A stretch of 64,000 bases of DNA from Acephala macrosclerotiorum (Eukaryota > Ascomycota > Leotiomycetes > Helotiales > Mollisiaceae). The translations under genes and the position numbers were made by a program. The notes under the pieces were generated by a model, which saw nothing but the letters and a program-made list of their open reading frames with translations, was not told the origin of the DNA and did not search any database. Every line of letters begins with the position of its first letter. Position 1 is the first letter of the stretch. This document shows positions 11,652 through 25,354 of this stretch, in pieces. The stretch is taken from assembly GCA_014904845.1 (NCBI GenBank), contig MU119227.1:186001-250000 (forward strand), written 5' to 3'.

Positions 11652-13172
11652 CTAGAGATCGATATTGACGGATCCCCTAATTATCAAGTAGGCGACAGAG
11701 ATTTATGTCTGCAGATTGAACAAGGTGCAGTCGTGCAGTCAGGCCTGGTGTCACCAACGTACGACACGGTTGTTGGTTGTTGAATTAAATTGGTCCGACT
11801 GTGTAGACTTTCAGTGTCGCGGTCTAATAGCGATAAGATCTACCGAATCGGACCTTAACAAGGCCGACCAACCCCCCTAGAGATTCGTTGAAGAAAGCCG
11901 GAGCCTAGACAGAAGTGAGCCAGATTGAGACTTAGAAGAAATGTGGCAAATAGTAAGACGTCAAGTAAAATGCACATCTGTTCTTTTTAAGTCAGCATGT
12001 GCAACTCCAGAGTCAGCCCTCTACAGCACGGTCGCTTCATTGATCCGGAGAGCCCTGTATTCTCCGAAGCGGAAACACACCGCTCTCAAATAAACAATTC
12101 TAGTGAATCGTTGATATTCTATGATTCTTTCATTTTCTAGCTGCTATGCACGACGCTTCCTTCTTGCCTCACTTGCTCTTGAGAGCTTTTGCCGCCGCCC
12201 CGAGACTTGGGTCATACTTGCCTTGCCGCGTTCGCTTTCCGCACCGATTTCCCTGGGGCTCTCAACTGCTTTTCACGACTTGGTCTGGATGGCTTACGAC
12301 GGCAATGCCTTCATAGGCTCGCATGCCATGACGCTACAGTCAGCTTTTAAGGTTCTCCTGGGCTGAACGAGATATTCTGATACTGCCCGCTTTCTTTCAA
12401 AGAGACCAAGACACAGTTGCCGACTTATTCGTATTCGTAATCTCAAGGTACCACGGGTACCTCGAGCATGAAGTCTATCACGTGTAATTACTAAGTTCAG
12501 CGAGAGAAAGGGTTCCGCCATCTTCCAGTCCTCACACTCACAAGAGCCGGCCCGCTATCAAGCTCATGTCTCATTATGGAACCCGAATCCGGCTCCGATA
12601 GAGGGAGGGGAGATTCGTGGCTTGGCTCTCCACCTCAATATATAGAGTCAGTGAAGGATCCAACGCAATCATTGGAATGATGATCGAAACGGGCTCTTTA
12701 TCAGATGTGACAGCGTTGGGAGAGAAGCGCAGAGAACAAATAGAAGCTTTCCTTTCTTCTTCTCGAAGCGCCCTTGCAACACGGCAAATAATGACACGAT
12801 GCCCTCTTTGAGCTTCCAGGCCGACTGGGATCCGGCGCTGGGATTGCCTATTGGCCTCTGCTGAATGGCAACGATTTGCCCTCAATTGCGGTGAGAAATC
12901 AGAACTTCGAGGAGACTCTTTCGAGACCTCAATGCATTCAAAAACCTCGTGGTTGAGTATCTCTCGGCCAGATATGCACGCTGCGAAGTCCATCCCGCGC
13001 GCTGATGGTTACCCCTGGCACGTGATGGATGCCGCATTCTAAAAATGAGTGAGTTCTGGGGTCCGGCGTTTCGAGTTTCGAGCACAGCTCAACAAAGCAC
13101 TTTTCAGCCTCCCTTATCTGCTGCTTATCCTTACTAACGCTGTCAAAAGGCCAAGATTCTCCAGATAACTTG
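11652..13172. other. Divergent intergenic region CPR / Furry-like gene
   Basis: These 1.5 kb hold the CPR promoter and leader and the 5' end of the Furry-like gene. The true start codon of the latter must lie here, probably in a short exon spliced to an acceptor near 13149-13165; a CTAAC branch-point-like motif is at about 13134. No independent gene is seen. Confidence 0.5.
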
Positions 13173-16100
13173 AGTGGGAGATTGGCAAGCAGCTTCTCCA
13201 TCGAATTCGACGTTTGGAATGCGACCCTGAAACCTCTGTCCACGACTCCAACCTTTGCGAGATTCGGACCAGACGTTCGCGACTCTCCACCACAAACTTC
13301 CCCCTCTGGCTTCCGAGCCGCTGCGTCAGACCTTCAGTCACCATCGTCGAGCCTCTCCCCGCGTCTACTGGTGGGCAATTCGAAAGCCCACCACCGACAA
13401 ACGAGCATAGTTCACGGCATACAACATTCAAGAAATGGGAGTCTGGCTAGCACTTCATCCAGTCCGCTTAGTCCGCAGATGATTCTAGCAGCTGGCGGAT
13501 CTGAAAATGCAAGTATGGGCGACTCTTCAGGATTTGTCCCCAATTTGGCGGGAATGAACAATGGTGCATCCTTCAGTTCGAGCTCCACGGTACTACCAGA
13601 ACGGACCTCGTCTACCGCAGACTCGAACAATAATTATAATTTGACGCAGAAGAGGGTGGAGCGAATGCATAGTGGGAGGAATAGCAGGGACCATCGACAT
13701 CACCATTCTCACTCGAGACATCACCACAAAGATGAACTCAAGACTGTTGGCGAATACGCTTTGCATGTGCTCTTCACATCAGTTCGTCCTTCAATCTGCA
13801 CCCTTCTAAGGCATGTTAATAACGCCTATAGTTCATTGCCCAAGCCGAAGAGAAAATTTCCCAGTGTATCACTATACCTCTAGAGACTGAACCTCAAATA
13901 GAACAAATATGTGGACCTGGCACAGACCCGACCTTCGATCAATTGATCTCGGCCCTGGGGCATATAGCGAGCCAGAAACCAAAGCCCCTGATAGACTCAA
14001 TGATGCTCTGGCGCAAAAATAAAAGTGATGCTGCAAATGAAGCGCGTATCCAATTACAACAGGTACGTCGGAGTACAATCTGTTGTTTGACAATTGCTCA
14101 TGCCCGATTCCAGGCGAGAGGAAATACTCTTCCAGGACCAATGCTACGAAGGAACACAGAACCGACCCATATGCAACCAGAAGATGCCATTGCCGCTAGT
14201 AATCTGCCATCCGTTGCCGCCCGTCAAGAATTTGTTGCCCAAGCTGAACGACGCTCGACTGCCTCTATATACATCTTATGTCGAGTACTGATGGAAGTCA
14301 TTGGCCAAAGTACACTGCAATGCATAACGCCTGAAATGGAAGAGAAGCTTGAGGGTATCATTTTTGGACAATTAAAGATTGCAGACGCGGATCAACTCAA
14401 CAACTCTCCCTTAAAGATGGCGAATTGGTTCCTCTTCAGCCAATTATTAGGAGTAATGAGCGAGATCAACTTTGAAAGTGTGGCGGACAGATTCATTGCA
14501 GATCTTGAGAAGTCTCAAAGGGACTTGGTAGTAAAAAGTCCTATGAACAGGGAAACAGAAGGGAGGATGGAGCTCGTACTTGGTGGGATGAAGCACTTGC
14601 GCATCAAGATATACCCTGAGGATGCTTGGGACCAATCTTGCGACTTCATGATATCCCTCGGACGGTTTTTTGCCAGGTCCCACGGCCATCGTCTCAAATA
14701 TGCTTACTGCCAAGCTCTCGAGATCCTCCTATTGCCAATTGCTGCCAAGGCCAACACGGAGTTGAATCTACCAAAGTGGACAGAAGTACTTGGCACTATA
14801 GGACCTCGTCTTGCCTCTATGTTCGTCAAGCCCCGCCACTGGGCCGTTGCATTCCCATTGACAGCTACTTTACTATGTGTATCTCCCGTCGAAACGTTTT
14901 CGACCCAATGGCTACAACTTGTCCTTCCATTACAGCCAAAGTTCAAAGACCGTTTCGCTAGGCCAATATGCTTGCAAGTTATATCGAGATTGCTCTGGAC
15001 ATATCTGTATCGAACAACAGACAATCCAAATGGCACCATCAAAAAGCTCGAAGAGGTCTTAAAGCTAATTCTCCCAGCTGGCCGGAGAACATATCTCTCC
15101 ACAGAGCCCACCATTGCCGACCCTTTGATCCAGATCATACGAATAATTGGCTACAAGCATCAAGACTTCTGCTTCCGGACGATCATCTTCCCCCTCATTA
15201 ATGCTGATTTATTCGCTTCTGGCAAAGATTTGAAGATTGAACAGCTGGAGCCAGAAAGGATGGTTATTGGCATCAGAGCCTTCCTCGCCATAATGGCAGA
15301 CCTTGAAAAGGGAGAGCAAGGCCGACCACCATTCCCACAGCACTACCAAGCACTGCCATTCTATGACAGAATGCCCACATCGCCAATTATGACCGCACCG
15401 CGTAGCCCGCCACTTCCTATTGAGGTGCGTAGTTCAGAAGATCGTCTGTCGAGACCAGTCCTCACCAACGCTCTGAGTGAGGTTGGAAAGGAATACTATG
15501 CAAAATTCTGCGAGATACTCGGAAAGATAACAATCATCTGCGACAATACATTTGGAGGCCAAGCAGTATTGGATGAGAAATTCAACAGCCCGGCGCCCAA
15601 AACTCCTTTAGCAGAGAGTTTCAACTTTTCTCGGCGTGATGACCATCAGAGCCCGTCTGATCAGAAGCAAGGATTTTATGAGCTTCTACATGTCGCTGTC
15701 CAGGCACTACCTCGATGCTTGTCTGCTGACATCCCGTTCAATTCGTTGGTCAATCTCCTTTGCACTGGCACAGCACATGTCCAGTACAACATTGCAGAAT
15801 CCTCGGCACAATCACTCAAATCCATCGCCAGACAGTCTCACGCCCAGCAAGTGACGATTGGCTTTGCTCGATTCATCTTCAATTTTGACGACAGGTACTC
15901 GACGATGTCAGACGGCGGTATGCTCGGAGCTGGCCACATTGAAAGCACACTCAAATTATACGTCGAGCTCCTTCAGATCTGGATCGATGAGATCAAGCAC
16001 AAAATCAAAGACGTTGCTGCTGATGTCTCAGAAGAAGGGAGCGCAGACAAACGTGGCGTACAGCTCGATCTTTCAGCAATATGGGCACATGTTGATGAAG

Positions 16101-19100
16101 TGGAGTCACATGGTCTATTCTTTCTCTGTTCTCAATCGAGAAGAGTAAGAGCTTTCGCTATCACGGTCTTACGTCTAATCACCGAGTTTGATACCGCGCT
16201 CGGCAAAGACAATGGCAGACTCATCCATATTCTTGAGGGCGATTCTATGCGTGTGATGGACTTCAATGACGAGCATTTGTCTGTTGCAGAACGAAGCAGA
16301 TTGCAGCGTGGAATGCGAAAGAGCAATTCACAAAGTGCTCTGATCGAGCTTTGCAGTAGCGAGGTGTCCTATGATACCACATTGTGGTTCAAGATCTTCC
16401 CAAACTTGATTCGGATTAGCTACGATCGGTGTCCTTTCGCTGTCACGTTAGGTCGAGAGCTGATATGCAACCGAATCCTCCAGATGTACAAAGTCATTGT
16501 TGCCCTATCAGAGGCAACGAGAGGACCACCGTATGGCTCTTTCGATAGATTTGAGACTGGTAGTGGTCGACTGCTCTCGCGATCATCAACCACCCCGCCA
16601 GAAGTCGTGATCGAGCAATGGAAACTCTACTTGATCGTGGCTTGTACAACCTTGTCAGACAAGGGTGGCCAACAACCGCAGTCCCCACAACAACAGCATC
16701 TACGCAGGGGATCAAAACAAAGTCAGACACAAGAGAAGATCACCTCTGCTCGGTCCCTATTCAAGTACATTCTACCTCTTCTTTCAGTTGGCCCGGCTTC
16801 AATACGTGATGCCGTGGTCGTGGCTCTAGGATCCATTAATGTCAATATATACAAGACATTACTAGAAGAGCTTCAAGGGGCAGTAAACAGATGCAACGAC
16901 GATGCCAGAGCTCGTATACATCAACGTACAGCAAGCAGCCCGAGACGGAATAGGAGACTTGATTTATTGAGGACGGAAATCACACATGTCTACCGACTCA
17001 CCTCAGCTTTCCTGAAGGAACCAAATGTCCACCAGGATGACTGGATCTTGAACAACTTAGTTGTCTACACGAAAGACCTAAAGTTGTTTTTGATGGATGG
17101 CGAAGTGCAGATGGATTGGGAGTTCCAGAAACTTCGACGGCATTACTGCGGTTTGATGGAAGAACTGTTCGAAGGAATCAACCGCACGAAAGATCCTTCT
17201 CGATGGATGACATTCGAGTCAAGAAAGTCTTCTTTTGCTCTGATGGAAGATTGGTGTGGGTTCTCGCCAAATCAAAGCCAGATCCGCCAACGCGAGGACA
17301 GCATGAGACAATCAATGATCGACCAACAAACACTTGGCGAGCGAGGCACCGTGACTGCTGCTATGGAGATCGAGAAGAGGAATCTTCGAACAGCCGCGCT
17401 CAGTGCCATGGCTGCACTTTGCGGCGGTCCAGTCAGCATCACGACCGAAAGCAGAGCAAACCTGCAGTTCGATATCAGGAGGATGCTCTCCTGGATCGAT
17501 ACCATTTTCAATTCCGGCAGCGACCGGATGCATGTGATCGGAAGAAGAGCTTTGAAGAACCTTATTGTGCACAATAAGGATTTTCCATATCTATTGGAGC
17601 ATTCAATTGCCAAGTGCTACATGTCAGAACCGCCGAAAGTACTGGAAAGCTACTTCTCAGTAGTCACAGATGTCCTCATCGAGCACCCAGACTATCCGAT
17701 GCCATTCTGGAAGCTGTTATGTATTGGCCTGTACACTCTTGGGAGCGAAGTCAGCGAGATCCGATCAAAGTCAGCCCATGTCCTGCGAGCACTTGAAGAG
17801 AGACAGCAAAAGAGCTCAAAGATCCAAGACTTCGATATCAGTATATCTGACAAGACGAAAGCGGTCTACAAACTTGCTCAATTTGAGATCTCAAAACGAC
17901 TCTCAAAACAACATTCGGAACTCGCCTTCATCATCTTCTCCGAAATGACGATGTATTTCAAAGAGGTTCAGGCTTCTGCCCAACGAAACATGGTGGCTGC
18001 TATATTACCTTGGGTTCAAATTGTTGAGCTGCAGCTTGATCCCAATGGTGGACCTACAGCCCAATCATACGTTCTGTTAGCGAATCTGTTCGAGATTACC
18101 ATCAAGTCTAGCAGCCACCTTCACAACGAGGTTCAAGCTCTGTGGCAGGCTCTCGCGACGGGTCCTCATGCGGGCAATGTACAACTTGTTCTCGACTTTA
18201 TCATGTCGCTCTGTCTAGACCGACGTGAGCAAAACTTCGTCGAATTTGCGAAGCAGATCGTCGTCTTCTTGTCAAGTACTCCTGCTGGAGTCAAGGTCGT
18301 GGAATTCTTGTTAATGCAGATCACACCCAAAGCTATGATTCCGAATGAGAAGCGAGAGCTCATTCCACCTCCGCCTGATACCGGCAAGCTTCCATATCTG
18401 GCTGAGCTATCGGAAGCACTACCCATCGGTGCTAAACAGGCTGGATTCTCTCTCGGCCAGCTATCTCTAATTCTGCTAGTCGACTTGATGGTGTCTCCAG
18501 TCCAGCTTGTGGCAGAAAACGTACCACTTCTCTTGCAAGTGGTCACTGTCTTGTGGGATCACTACATCCCACTCGTCCAAGAGCAAGCTCGTGAGATGCT
18601 CATTCATCTCATCCACGAGTTGGTCATATCAAAGATCGATGACGACCAATCAGGAACGAAGAAGTCAATCGAGGACTTTATCGAATCCGTTCGTAGTCAT
18701 GATCCAAAAGTTGTCTGGGCATACGAAGACAACAACGGAAAGGTAGATGATCAAGACAACAAGGTCCCCGCCGGAATGGAACTTCTTACTTCTGAAGTGG
18801 TGAAGAACTTTGAGATCACCTATCCTGGTATCCAGGATCAATGGGCCAAATTATCTTTGACTTGGGCGACTTCTTGTCCTGTGAGACATCTGGCTTGTCG
18901 GTCCTTCCAGATCTTCAGGTGTATTCTTACATCCTTAGATCAGCCTATGCTCGCAGATATGCTTGCAAGATTGTCAAACACCATCGCGGACGAAGATGCC
19001 GATGTGCAAACCTTCTCAATGGAAATACTGACAACGCTGAAAACATTGATCTGCAAGCTAGACCCCGAGGATCTAGTCAATTTTCCTCAATTATTCTGGA

Positions 19101-20875
19101 CAACATGTGCTTGTTTAGATACAATTAACGAGAGAGAATTCTTGGAAGCGTTGGGTATGCTAGAAGAAATGCTTCAGAAGTTAGATCTGAACGATATCAG
19201 TGTTCGACTTTTGCTTTCGGAAGGCAGACCTCCTAGATGGGAAGGAGCCTTTGAAGGTCTCCAGCCTTTGGTTCACAAGGGACTTCGTTCGTCAGTCTGC
19301 TTTGAGTCGACACGCAAAATCCTTGACAAGCTTGTTCAGCTGCCGAACGACAAGCTCATTGGCGATGATAGCCGACTTCTCTTTGCAGTGCTGGCAAATT
19401 TCCCAAGGCTTCTGCACGCCATGGATCAAGATTTGACCGATGCAGAAAGTGTAAAGAGTGCCGAGATCCTGGCTACCATTGCTGAACTGCAGGGCTACTC
19501 TTCGATATCAAGAGCACTTGGTGGATTTGCAGCCTCAAGATATCGATCGAGTAAAGACTTCCTAGCGCAGCTCGTGTCCGCTCTTAGAGAAGCTTTCTTT
19601 CCACAATGGGAGTTCGGCAGTCTTACCTTTCTCATGGGTCTACTTACGAACAGCATTCCATGGGTCAAAGTCAAGACTATGCGTATCTTGTGCTCTATGA
19701 TACCTGACATCGATATGCAGAAGCAGGAGATCGCCTCGCATGGTCCTGATCTGATCTCACCGCTTCTAAGATTGCTGCAAACAGAATTCTGCATGCAAGC
19801 CCTCGAAGTGCTGGACCAAATCATGACCATGACAGGCACATCAATGGACAAGCACCACCTCCGCATGTCCATGACAAAGTCCTCCTCCAAAGCCATCAGA
19901 AAAGAATACGAACGCACCCAATCCCTCTTCGGCATTCCCGAAGAATCCGGCTGGTCAATCCCCATCCCAGCCAAACACGCCGAAACCACACGCGCCAACG
20001 TCCACGCCGCCTTCTACATGTGCCAAAACAGTGAAAACATGGATCCAGAAATCGCCCCCACACCCGAAGTAGAATTCCACATCGACGATTTCCAATACGG
20101 GTATTTCCCCGTCCCAGAACGAACTGAGACAATGATGTCCGATGAAGGACGCGGGGATGGCAATATTGGTGATCTGGTCATGAAACTCGATTCCCTAGAT
20201 GACTTTTTTGAAGATAGTCTTCAATCTCCTGGTTCTGATGGGAGATCCTCGAGGACAATTACGGAAGCGGGGTTTGCGGATCAGGGGTTTGAATCTGGGG
20301 CGCAGATTTATGATGAGCAGACCCTGCCGATTTTGCATCAGAGTTTGGCGAGGACGAGTAGTAGTGCTAGTTTCCAGAATGGGTTTGCGGATTTGAGGCC
20401 TAGTACGGCGATGTCGGGTCAGCAGCCGGCTATGAATCCTGGTGCGTTTATTACTGGTTCTGGCTCTGGCTCAGGGAGACCAGGAATGCATGCCCGATCG
20501 GTAACTTCGCCTTCTGCTCCGCAATCAAGTCTGCATCATTATATCTCAGATGAAGATTATAATACCGAAGAAGTCTTTTCGGATGGAGATGATGAACGTA
20601 CCGCCGTTCCTGGAGAGGGATCTTTCTTTCTTGAAAATATGATAAAACCGCTCGCTCAAGGGACGAGATCAGGAATGAGAAGGTTGACGGGAGGAAGGTC
20701 GAGGGCTAATGAGAGGTTGAGGGAGGGATTACGCGCGGAGGGGAGGAGGGGAAGGGGCACGAGTCAGCCGCCGGGGAGTGTGAAGAGTCCGAGAGTGCCA
20801 AAGGTGCCAGGGGAGTATTTGAATAAAGTGGTTGTGGTTAGTCCCGGGGTGGCAAGTAGTCCCGGGGATGTGTAA
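13173..20875 (+). CDS. Cell morphogenesis protein of the Furry/Tao3(PAG1)/Mor2 family
   Basis: Furry-family proteins are giant HEAT/ARM-repeat scaffolds of the RAM/MOR network; they promote NDR kinase (Cbk1/Orb6) signalling and polarised growth. Exons are about 13173-13781, 13832-14062 and 14114-20875, together roughly 2,530 aa, matching the family. The conserved start is FARFGPD (about 13250), followed by a Ser/His-rich disordered region, then EYALHVLFTS|FIAQAEEKISQC across the first intron (donor GTTCGT). The N-terminal MOR2-PAG1 domain follows (CGPGTDPTFDQLISALGHIA). The second intron (14063-14113, 51 nt) is stop-free and in frame, so it could be missed; its removal joins IQLQQ to ARGNTLPG. 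The C-terminus is acidic then basic and disordered. The 5' end is uncertain: no in-frame ATG precedes the conserved region, so a short upstream exon is expected. Confidence 0.94.
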
Positions 20876-21342
20876 TATTGGGGCTCTGGTGGAGAACGCC
20901 TGGGCTGAGAAGAAAAGAGAAGAGAGGAATGTCCCTGCTAAAGAAGAATTTTGGACGACATCAGAAGAAAAGGAGAGACGAGATGATTAATGACTGATAT
21001 TGGATATCGAATTTGGAGGTATTCTGCCATGAAACGAGGCTTGGATAGATGGATGGATGGGCGTTGTAAGAGTTTTCAAATTTCGTCGGTGTGATATTAG
21101 TACGCGTGTACAGTATCAGGATGCTATTGTTGGTGATGGGGCTTAGTCTGTACACGATTGTAATCGTAGGAATACAAAGAGATGTTCATGATCAAGTCCT
21201 CGGACACACATATATTGGGACGGATATTTGGTCGATTGAGCTTTCAGCCTCTAAGATTAGCGGCAGATTTTCTAGCTCAATTATCATACCAACATACATT
21301 GTCCCCCTCGCCCTCCATCCCAAAACCTAGGTATCCGTCCTC
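20876..21342. other. Convergent intergenic region
   Basis: This is 3' UTR space between the Furry-like gene and the CYSTM gene. It is purine-rich just after the stop codon. No further feature is seen. Confidence 0.6.
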
Positions 21343-21785
21343 TTAACAACAGCACTCCAAACACTCCAGACAACACTCGCACGACTCTCCACAGAGCCAA
21401 CAACAGCACATTGCCGCCACACTATCCGACGGTCAGGCAGGGACGGACAATTTAGAATGAGGGGAAATCGTACCAAGTGTACAGACATCCGTGAGATTTC
21501 TCTTGGGGCGGAGGTGCTTGTTGGGGTGGGTATGCATATTGCATCTATAGTCTAAGTTAGTGGAGACGTAGAAGGCGACGAGAGTAGGATGTGAGGGGGT
21601 GGAAGTTCAGGAAAGTAGCAGGTAAGGAAGGTAGATGTGGTGGAAGATACAGGGGGTGAATTGGGCGGAGAGACTGAAAGGAGCAAACTGAAAAATTGCC
21701 TGCATACCTGTTGAGGAGGGTATCCTCCTTGTGGAGGATACTGGCCCGGTGGTGGTCCGTAACCTGGCTGTGGATATCCCGACAT
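21343..21785 (-). CDS. Small cysteine-rich tail (CYSTM) protein
   Basis: CYSTM proteins are small tail-anchored or membrane-associated eukaryotic proteins linked to stress tolerance. Three exons (21708-21785, 21474-21544, 21343-21421) join in phase to give 75 aa. The N-terminal half is a Pro/Gln/Gly/Tyr-rich repeat (GYPPQQ-like units). The C-terminal 27 residues are Cys-rich: GCLYTC, then CCCWLCGESCECCLECLECC and a final Cys before TAA. This is the diagnostic CYSTM pattern. The second intron splits the first Cys codon of that block (TG|T), which supports the model strongly. Start context is ACCATGT read on the minus strand (AACCATGTCG). Confidence 0.88.
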
Positions 21786-23465
21786 GGTTGTGTGCGGCTG
21801 TTACTCAAGTCGACGAGTTCTTCTTTCGCCAAAAGCTATAAATCTGTTCGTGAGGCTAAACACACTTCTCTCAGGGTCTAGATAGGGCTGAATCGAGTTC
21901 ACAACCAGTTCTGCGACAGCGGGAGGGAGCGGGACCTTAAATAGCCCATGGCCATGAACCATGCCATGCGCCCCCAAGTTCTTTTCTCTACAAATAGTAA
22001 AGGCCAAGAGAAATGTTCAGCTAGCAAAGCGCGAATGCCCCAGTTGTCATGTCGAGAAGGGGTAGCAATTGGTGTCTCAGACGACTGCGGTGGGCTTAGA
22101 GGGCTGGGCATTGGATGCCGCGCAGCCGTGAGACTTGGCGGGAGGGTTTGAAGTCATACTTTTTCGTCTTGGGGTTTCGTACTTTTCGCACCTTTGTCGA
22201 GTGGGAGGGTCGAATGAACGGAAGTATAAATAATGCTGGTTTCCCTGGATGTTTCGGCTGAAGAGGTGTGGTGTAAGAGTACGAACTGGCTGTAGCTCCT
22301 GGGTTCGGATAGCGGAGTACCAAGGTGTAGCCAAGACGTCCTCACATGGATGCAACCCCTGCCTCTCCAAGACCCACTTATTTTCCAACCTCATGTATTC
22401 TTTTACAGACGCGCGCGTTTGCACTTTTCTTTAATTTGACGGGTCCTCTCTCTCGAAACCATTGTTGAGAGATTCGAGCGTGAGATGGATAGATTGAACG
22501 AGTGCTCGACTTGCTCCGCGTCACCAGAGTTGTGTTTTTATTGCTTTCAAGCTTGCCTATTTTGAATCGACCTCGACTCTTATCACGGGGTAGTGATAGT
22601 TCTCTCTTCCTCAATAGACCTAAGCTTCTGCGCATCGTTACGTTATAATTTCATGGAAGATGTTCGAAAAGAAATGAGGCGTTCCCCAAGCGAAAACCCT
22701 ATTCCTCGCTTCGTCCCGGACCAGCTACCATAGATTAGAGACATGAGTCCACCAGATATGACAGTAATCGCTGTCGCGTTCACCTTCACCTATCATATCG
22801 ACTTGGCTTCTTCTTGGCTTCATCCAAAGTTCCCCCGCGCTTCTCAGACGCGAAAACGCTAGCTTTAGGGGTAAAAAACTTACGAAAAACAACGCAAAAA
22901 AGTTAGATCGAGAGGATAGAAAAGAAAATTCCAAAAGGAAAGGGAGAAAGAAAGAAGAACTTAAACATAAGAAGAAAGAGAACAGAAATGAGAAGATACT
23001 TAGCTTTTGATCCTGGAATTTCTAGATTTATAGAGATTTGCGCTCTCCCTGGCACGCCGGCCTTGGCGTGGTGGACGCGCCGTTTTGGATCGTCTTCTGG
23101 ATGACGGGCTCATAGTTTATACTCTTATTACCTGTTGGAGTTGAAAGCGATTTTGCTTATTTAAATCTATAAGGAGGTTTCTAAAGCAGTGGGGTGTTGG
23201 AAGCTAGTCGCGGAGTGCGGGGTGCGAAGTTTCCCCGTTTGATATCGGAGCGCGAGGCTGGGAACGCTTGAGCTGTAGTACGGATCACTTTCGGAGATTT
23301 GAGACAAGAAAGAATTTTTCAAATATGGGAAGGCTCTAGGTGTAAGAAATGGTGAGTACGAGATATGATCCTCACAATACACAGCTGACCAACTACTCGG
23401 TTCTATCTATCAGTATACTCAAACCATTCAATCTAGCACTTTCTTCTCTGTTCCCACAGAACATT
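21786..23465. other. Intergenic region, CYSTM leader and AKR 3' side
   Basis: No supported gene of normal size. A 37-codon frame encoding an Arg/Ser/Lys-rich peptide is at 23000-23113 on the minus strand (listed separately as a finding). The remaining short frames overlap one another and show no family resemblance. Confidence 0.5.
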
Positions 23466-24550
23466 TCACAAAATCCCTGCCTTCAATAATCTCTTATACG
23501 TTCCAAAATTATCTCCCGGCGCATCCTTCTCGATCTCCTTCCACATCTCATTCAACCTCTCGACCACTATACCATCCAGCCTCCCCTTCTCAACCTCAAG
23601 AATCGTATTCTCCAATTGCCCCGCACTACTCACTCCCAATACAACAACATCCCCCTCCTCAACCCTCAATGCCGAATTCCACACCATCCATCTATACGCC
23701 AACCCCGCTGGACTTTCTCCCATTTCCTCGCATAATTTTCTATACTCTTCTAGGAACTTCAAATAAGAAGGCTTACCGTACATATCGTGCAAAATCTTGC
23801 CGAGAACGGTAGAGGGGTTGAAAAGCCCCTTTCCTTCTTTGATCTCTGTTGGAGTTTTGACTACGAAACCGGATGCGAGGGCGGAGTAGGCTTGTATTTT
23901 TATGTTGAGAGAACGGAGGAGGGGGAAGAGCACTGTTTCGTTCTTTCGGGAGCAGAGTGAATAGACGCTTTGGTAGACTGTTGGGAGGACATAGCCTTTT
24001 GACTTTGCGTATGAGTGCAATTCGGCAACTTGGACCGGGGAGAAGTTTGAGATGCCGAACTTGTTTCTATCAGCGCTGGTATCAGAGAGTGGGAGGAGAA
24101 GTACCTCATCAAAATGCCACTCTTCGTACAAGGCTTGGATTCCTTCCATGGTTTCCGCAATGGGAGTTTTGTCGTCGGGCGTGTGGAGGAGGTAGAATGC
24201 TACCTTGTCCGTCTTCAATGCCCGACTGCTTTCTCCCCATTGCTCAATGATCCCCTCTTTCGTCGATCCTTTAGGAACGAGGCCCATAGGCGTCTTTGTG
24301 ATGATCTCGAATTCTGATGAGAGTCCTTCGTTTCCAAGGAATTTCTCAGACTCGCCACGTGACTAGTTCTTGGTTAGCATTTATCTGAATGATGAGTAGA
24401 AGGGCATACGTAGTGACGAGCGACATCAAAAGTCTTGATGCCATGCTTCCTACATATAGCAAGTATTTCACGCTGCTTTGAGAGATTTGCGGGGTCATTA
24501 TTCCAGTTTCCGACCCCAAAAACGAGGTGTGATGCTATGTTCTTCGCCAT
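23466..24550 (-). CDS. Aldo/keto reductase, AKR7 (aflatoxin aldehyde reductase)-like
   Basis: A cytosolic NADPH-dependent reductase of aldehydes or ketones; the substrate cannot be read from sequence. Exons are 24410-24550, 24105-24362 and 23466-24059, giving 330 aa, normal for the family. The catalytic tetrad is present: Asp42 and Tyr47 in FDVARHY, Lys70 in IITKTP, His107 in YLLHTPD. The cofactor-side helix region is VVVLGVSSAGQLENTI near the C-terminus. The second intron (24060-24104, 45 nt) is stop-free and of 3n length. I remove it because family members run directly from the short 'EEW.F' stretch into FGISNF. If it is not spliced, the protein carries a 15-residue insertion. It lies beside no obvious pathway partner. 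Confidence 0.87.
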
Positions 24551-25354
24551 TGTGAAAGGCTTGAGATTGGAAATGGGAGATGAATGTCCAATCATACGAT
24601 GAAAGGCAAGTGAGAGTGTACAATTGAAAAAGATAAATGATATATATATTAAGTGAAGATGGTTTACCTTTCCTGCGTCCCACGTCAAAAGATTCCGACC
24701 AGGCGGAAGCTACTCAGTTACAACCAAACCTTATTTCTGACCATCCCCGCTCTTTCACCACTCTCGGACTAGAGAGCAAATGTATGGGCCACATTGCGAC
24801 TACATCCTGCGAGCGTATCGAGATTTCAAATATTACGTGATGCTGGTCTCGGCCTTCTTGAAGTCTCAAGATGATATTATTGGTTAGTTAGGAGAAGCTT
24901 ATCGTTCTGACCACTTTCTGACCACGAGCGTACGGGCAGACTATGCCGATACCCCCCATTTTGTAATGATGACACAAATTCATGGAGAAGTGAGATAATA
25001 GGGAGCGTAAAAGTGAGGTGAAAGGCGACTAAGGTAAGGAGGTTTCGTGATCGAGTTCTTGGTGACATCCGTAGCACGTGATTGAGCTCGCTGCGCGCAG
25101 TTCTCTCCCCTGAGTTCTCGGAACGGAAGTCTATATTAACCTGAGTGCCCTGGTGGCCATTTTCACAGGGTATGTTGTGCGCATACGGCAATTGCACTTA
25201 GTGAAGCCGGATGGTAATGGCAAGTGATCATATTTGCTAAGAGGATATGAGCTCTAGAAAGTCTAGAAAAGGATGGGAAATTGAGAACTTTGAAAGTTAT
25301 ATATACATGGTATTTGCAAATAAAAACAGAAAAATCCAGTCTACGCTAAGTACA
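24551..25354. other. Intergenic region
   Basis: Promoter side of the aldo/keto reductase gene and 3' side of the ferritin-like gene. Nothing coding is recognised. Confidence 0.6.
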
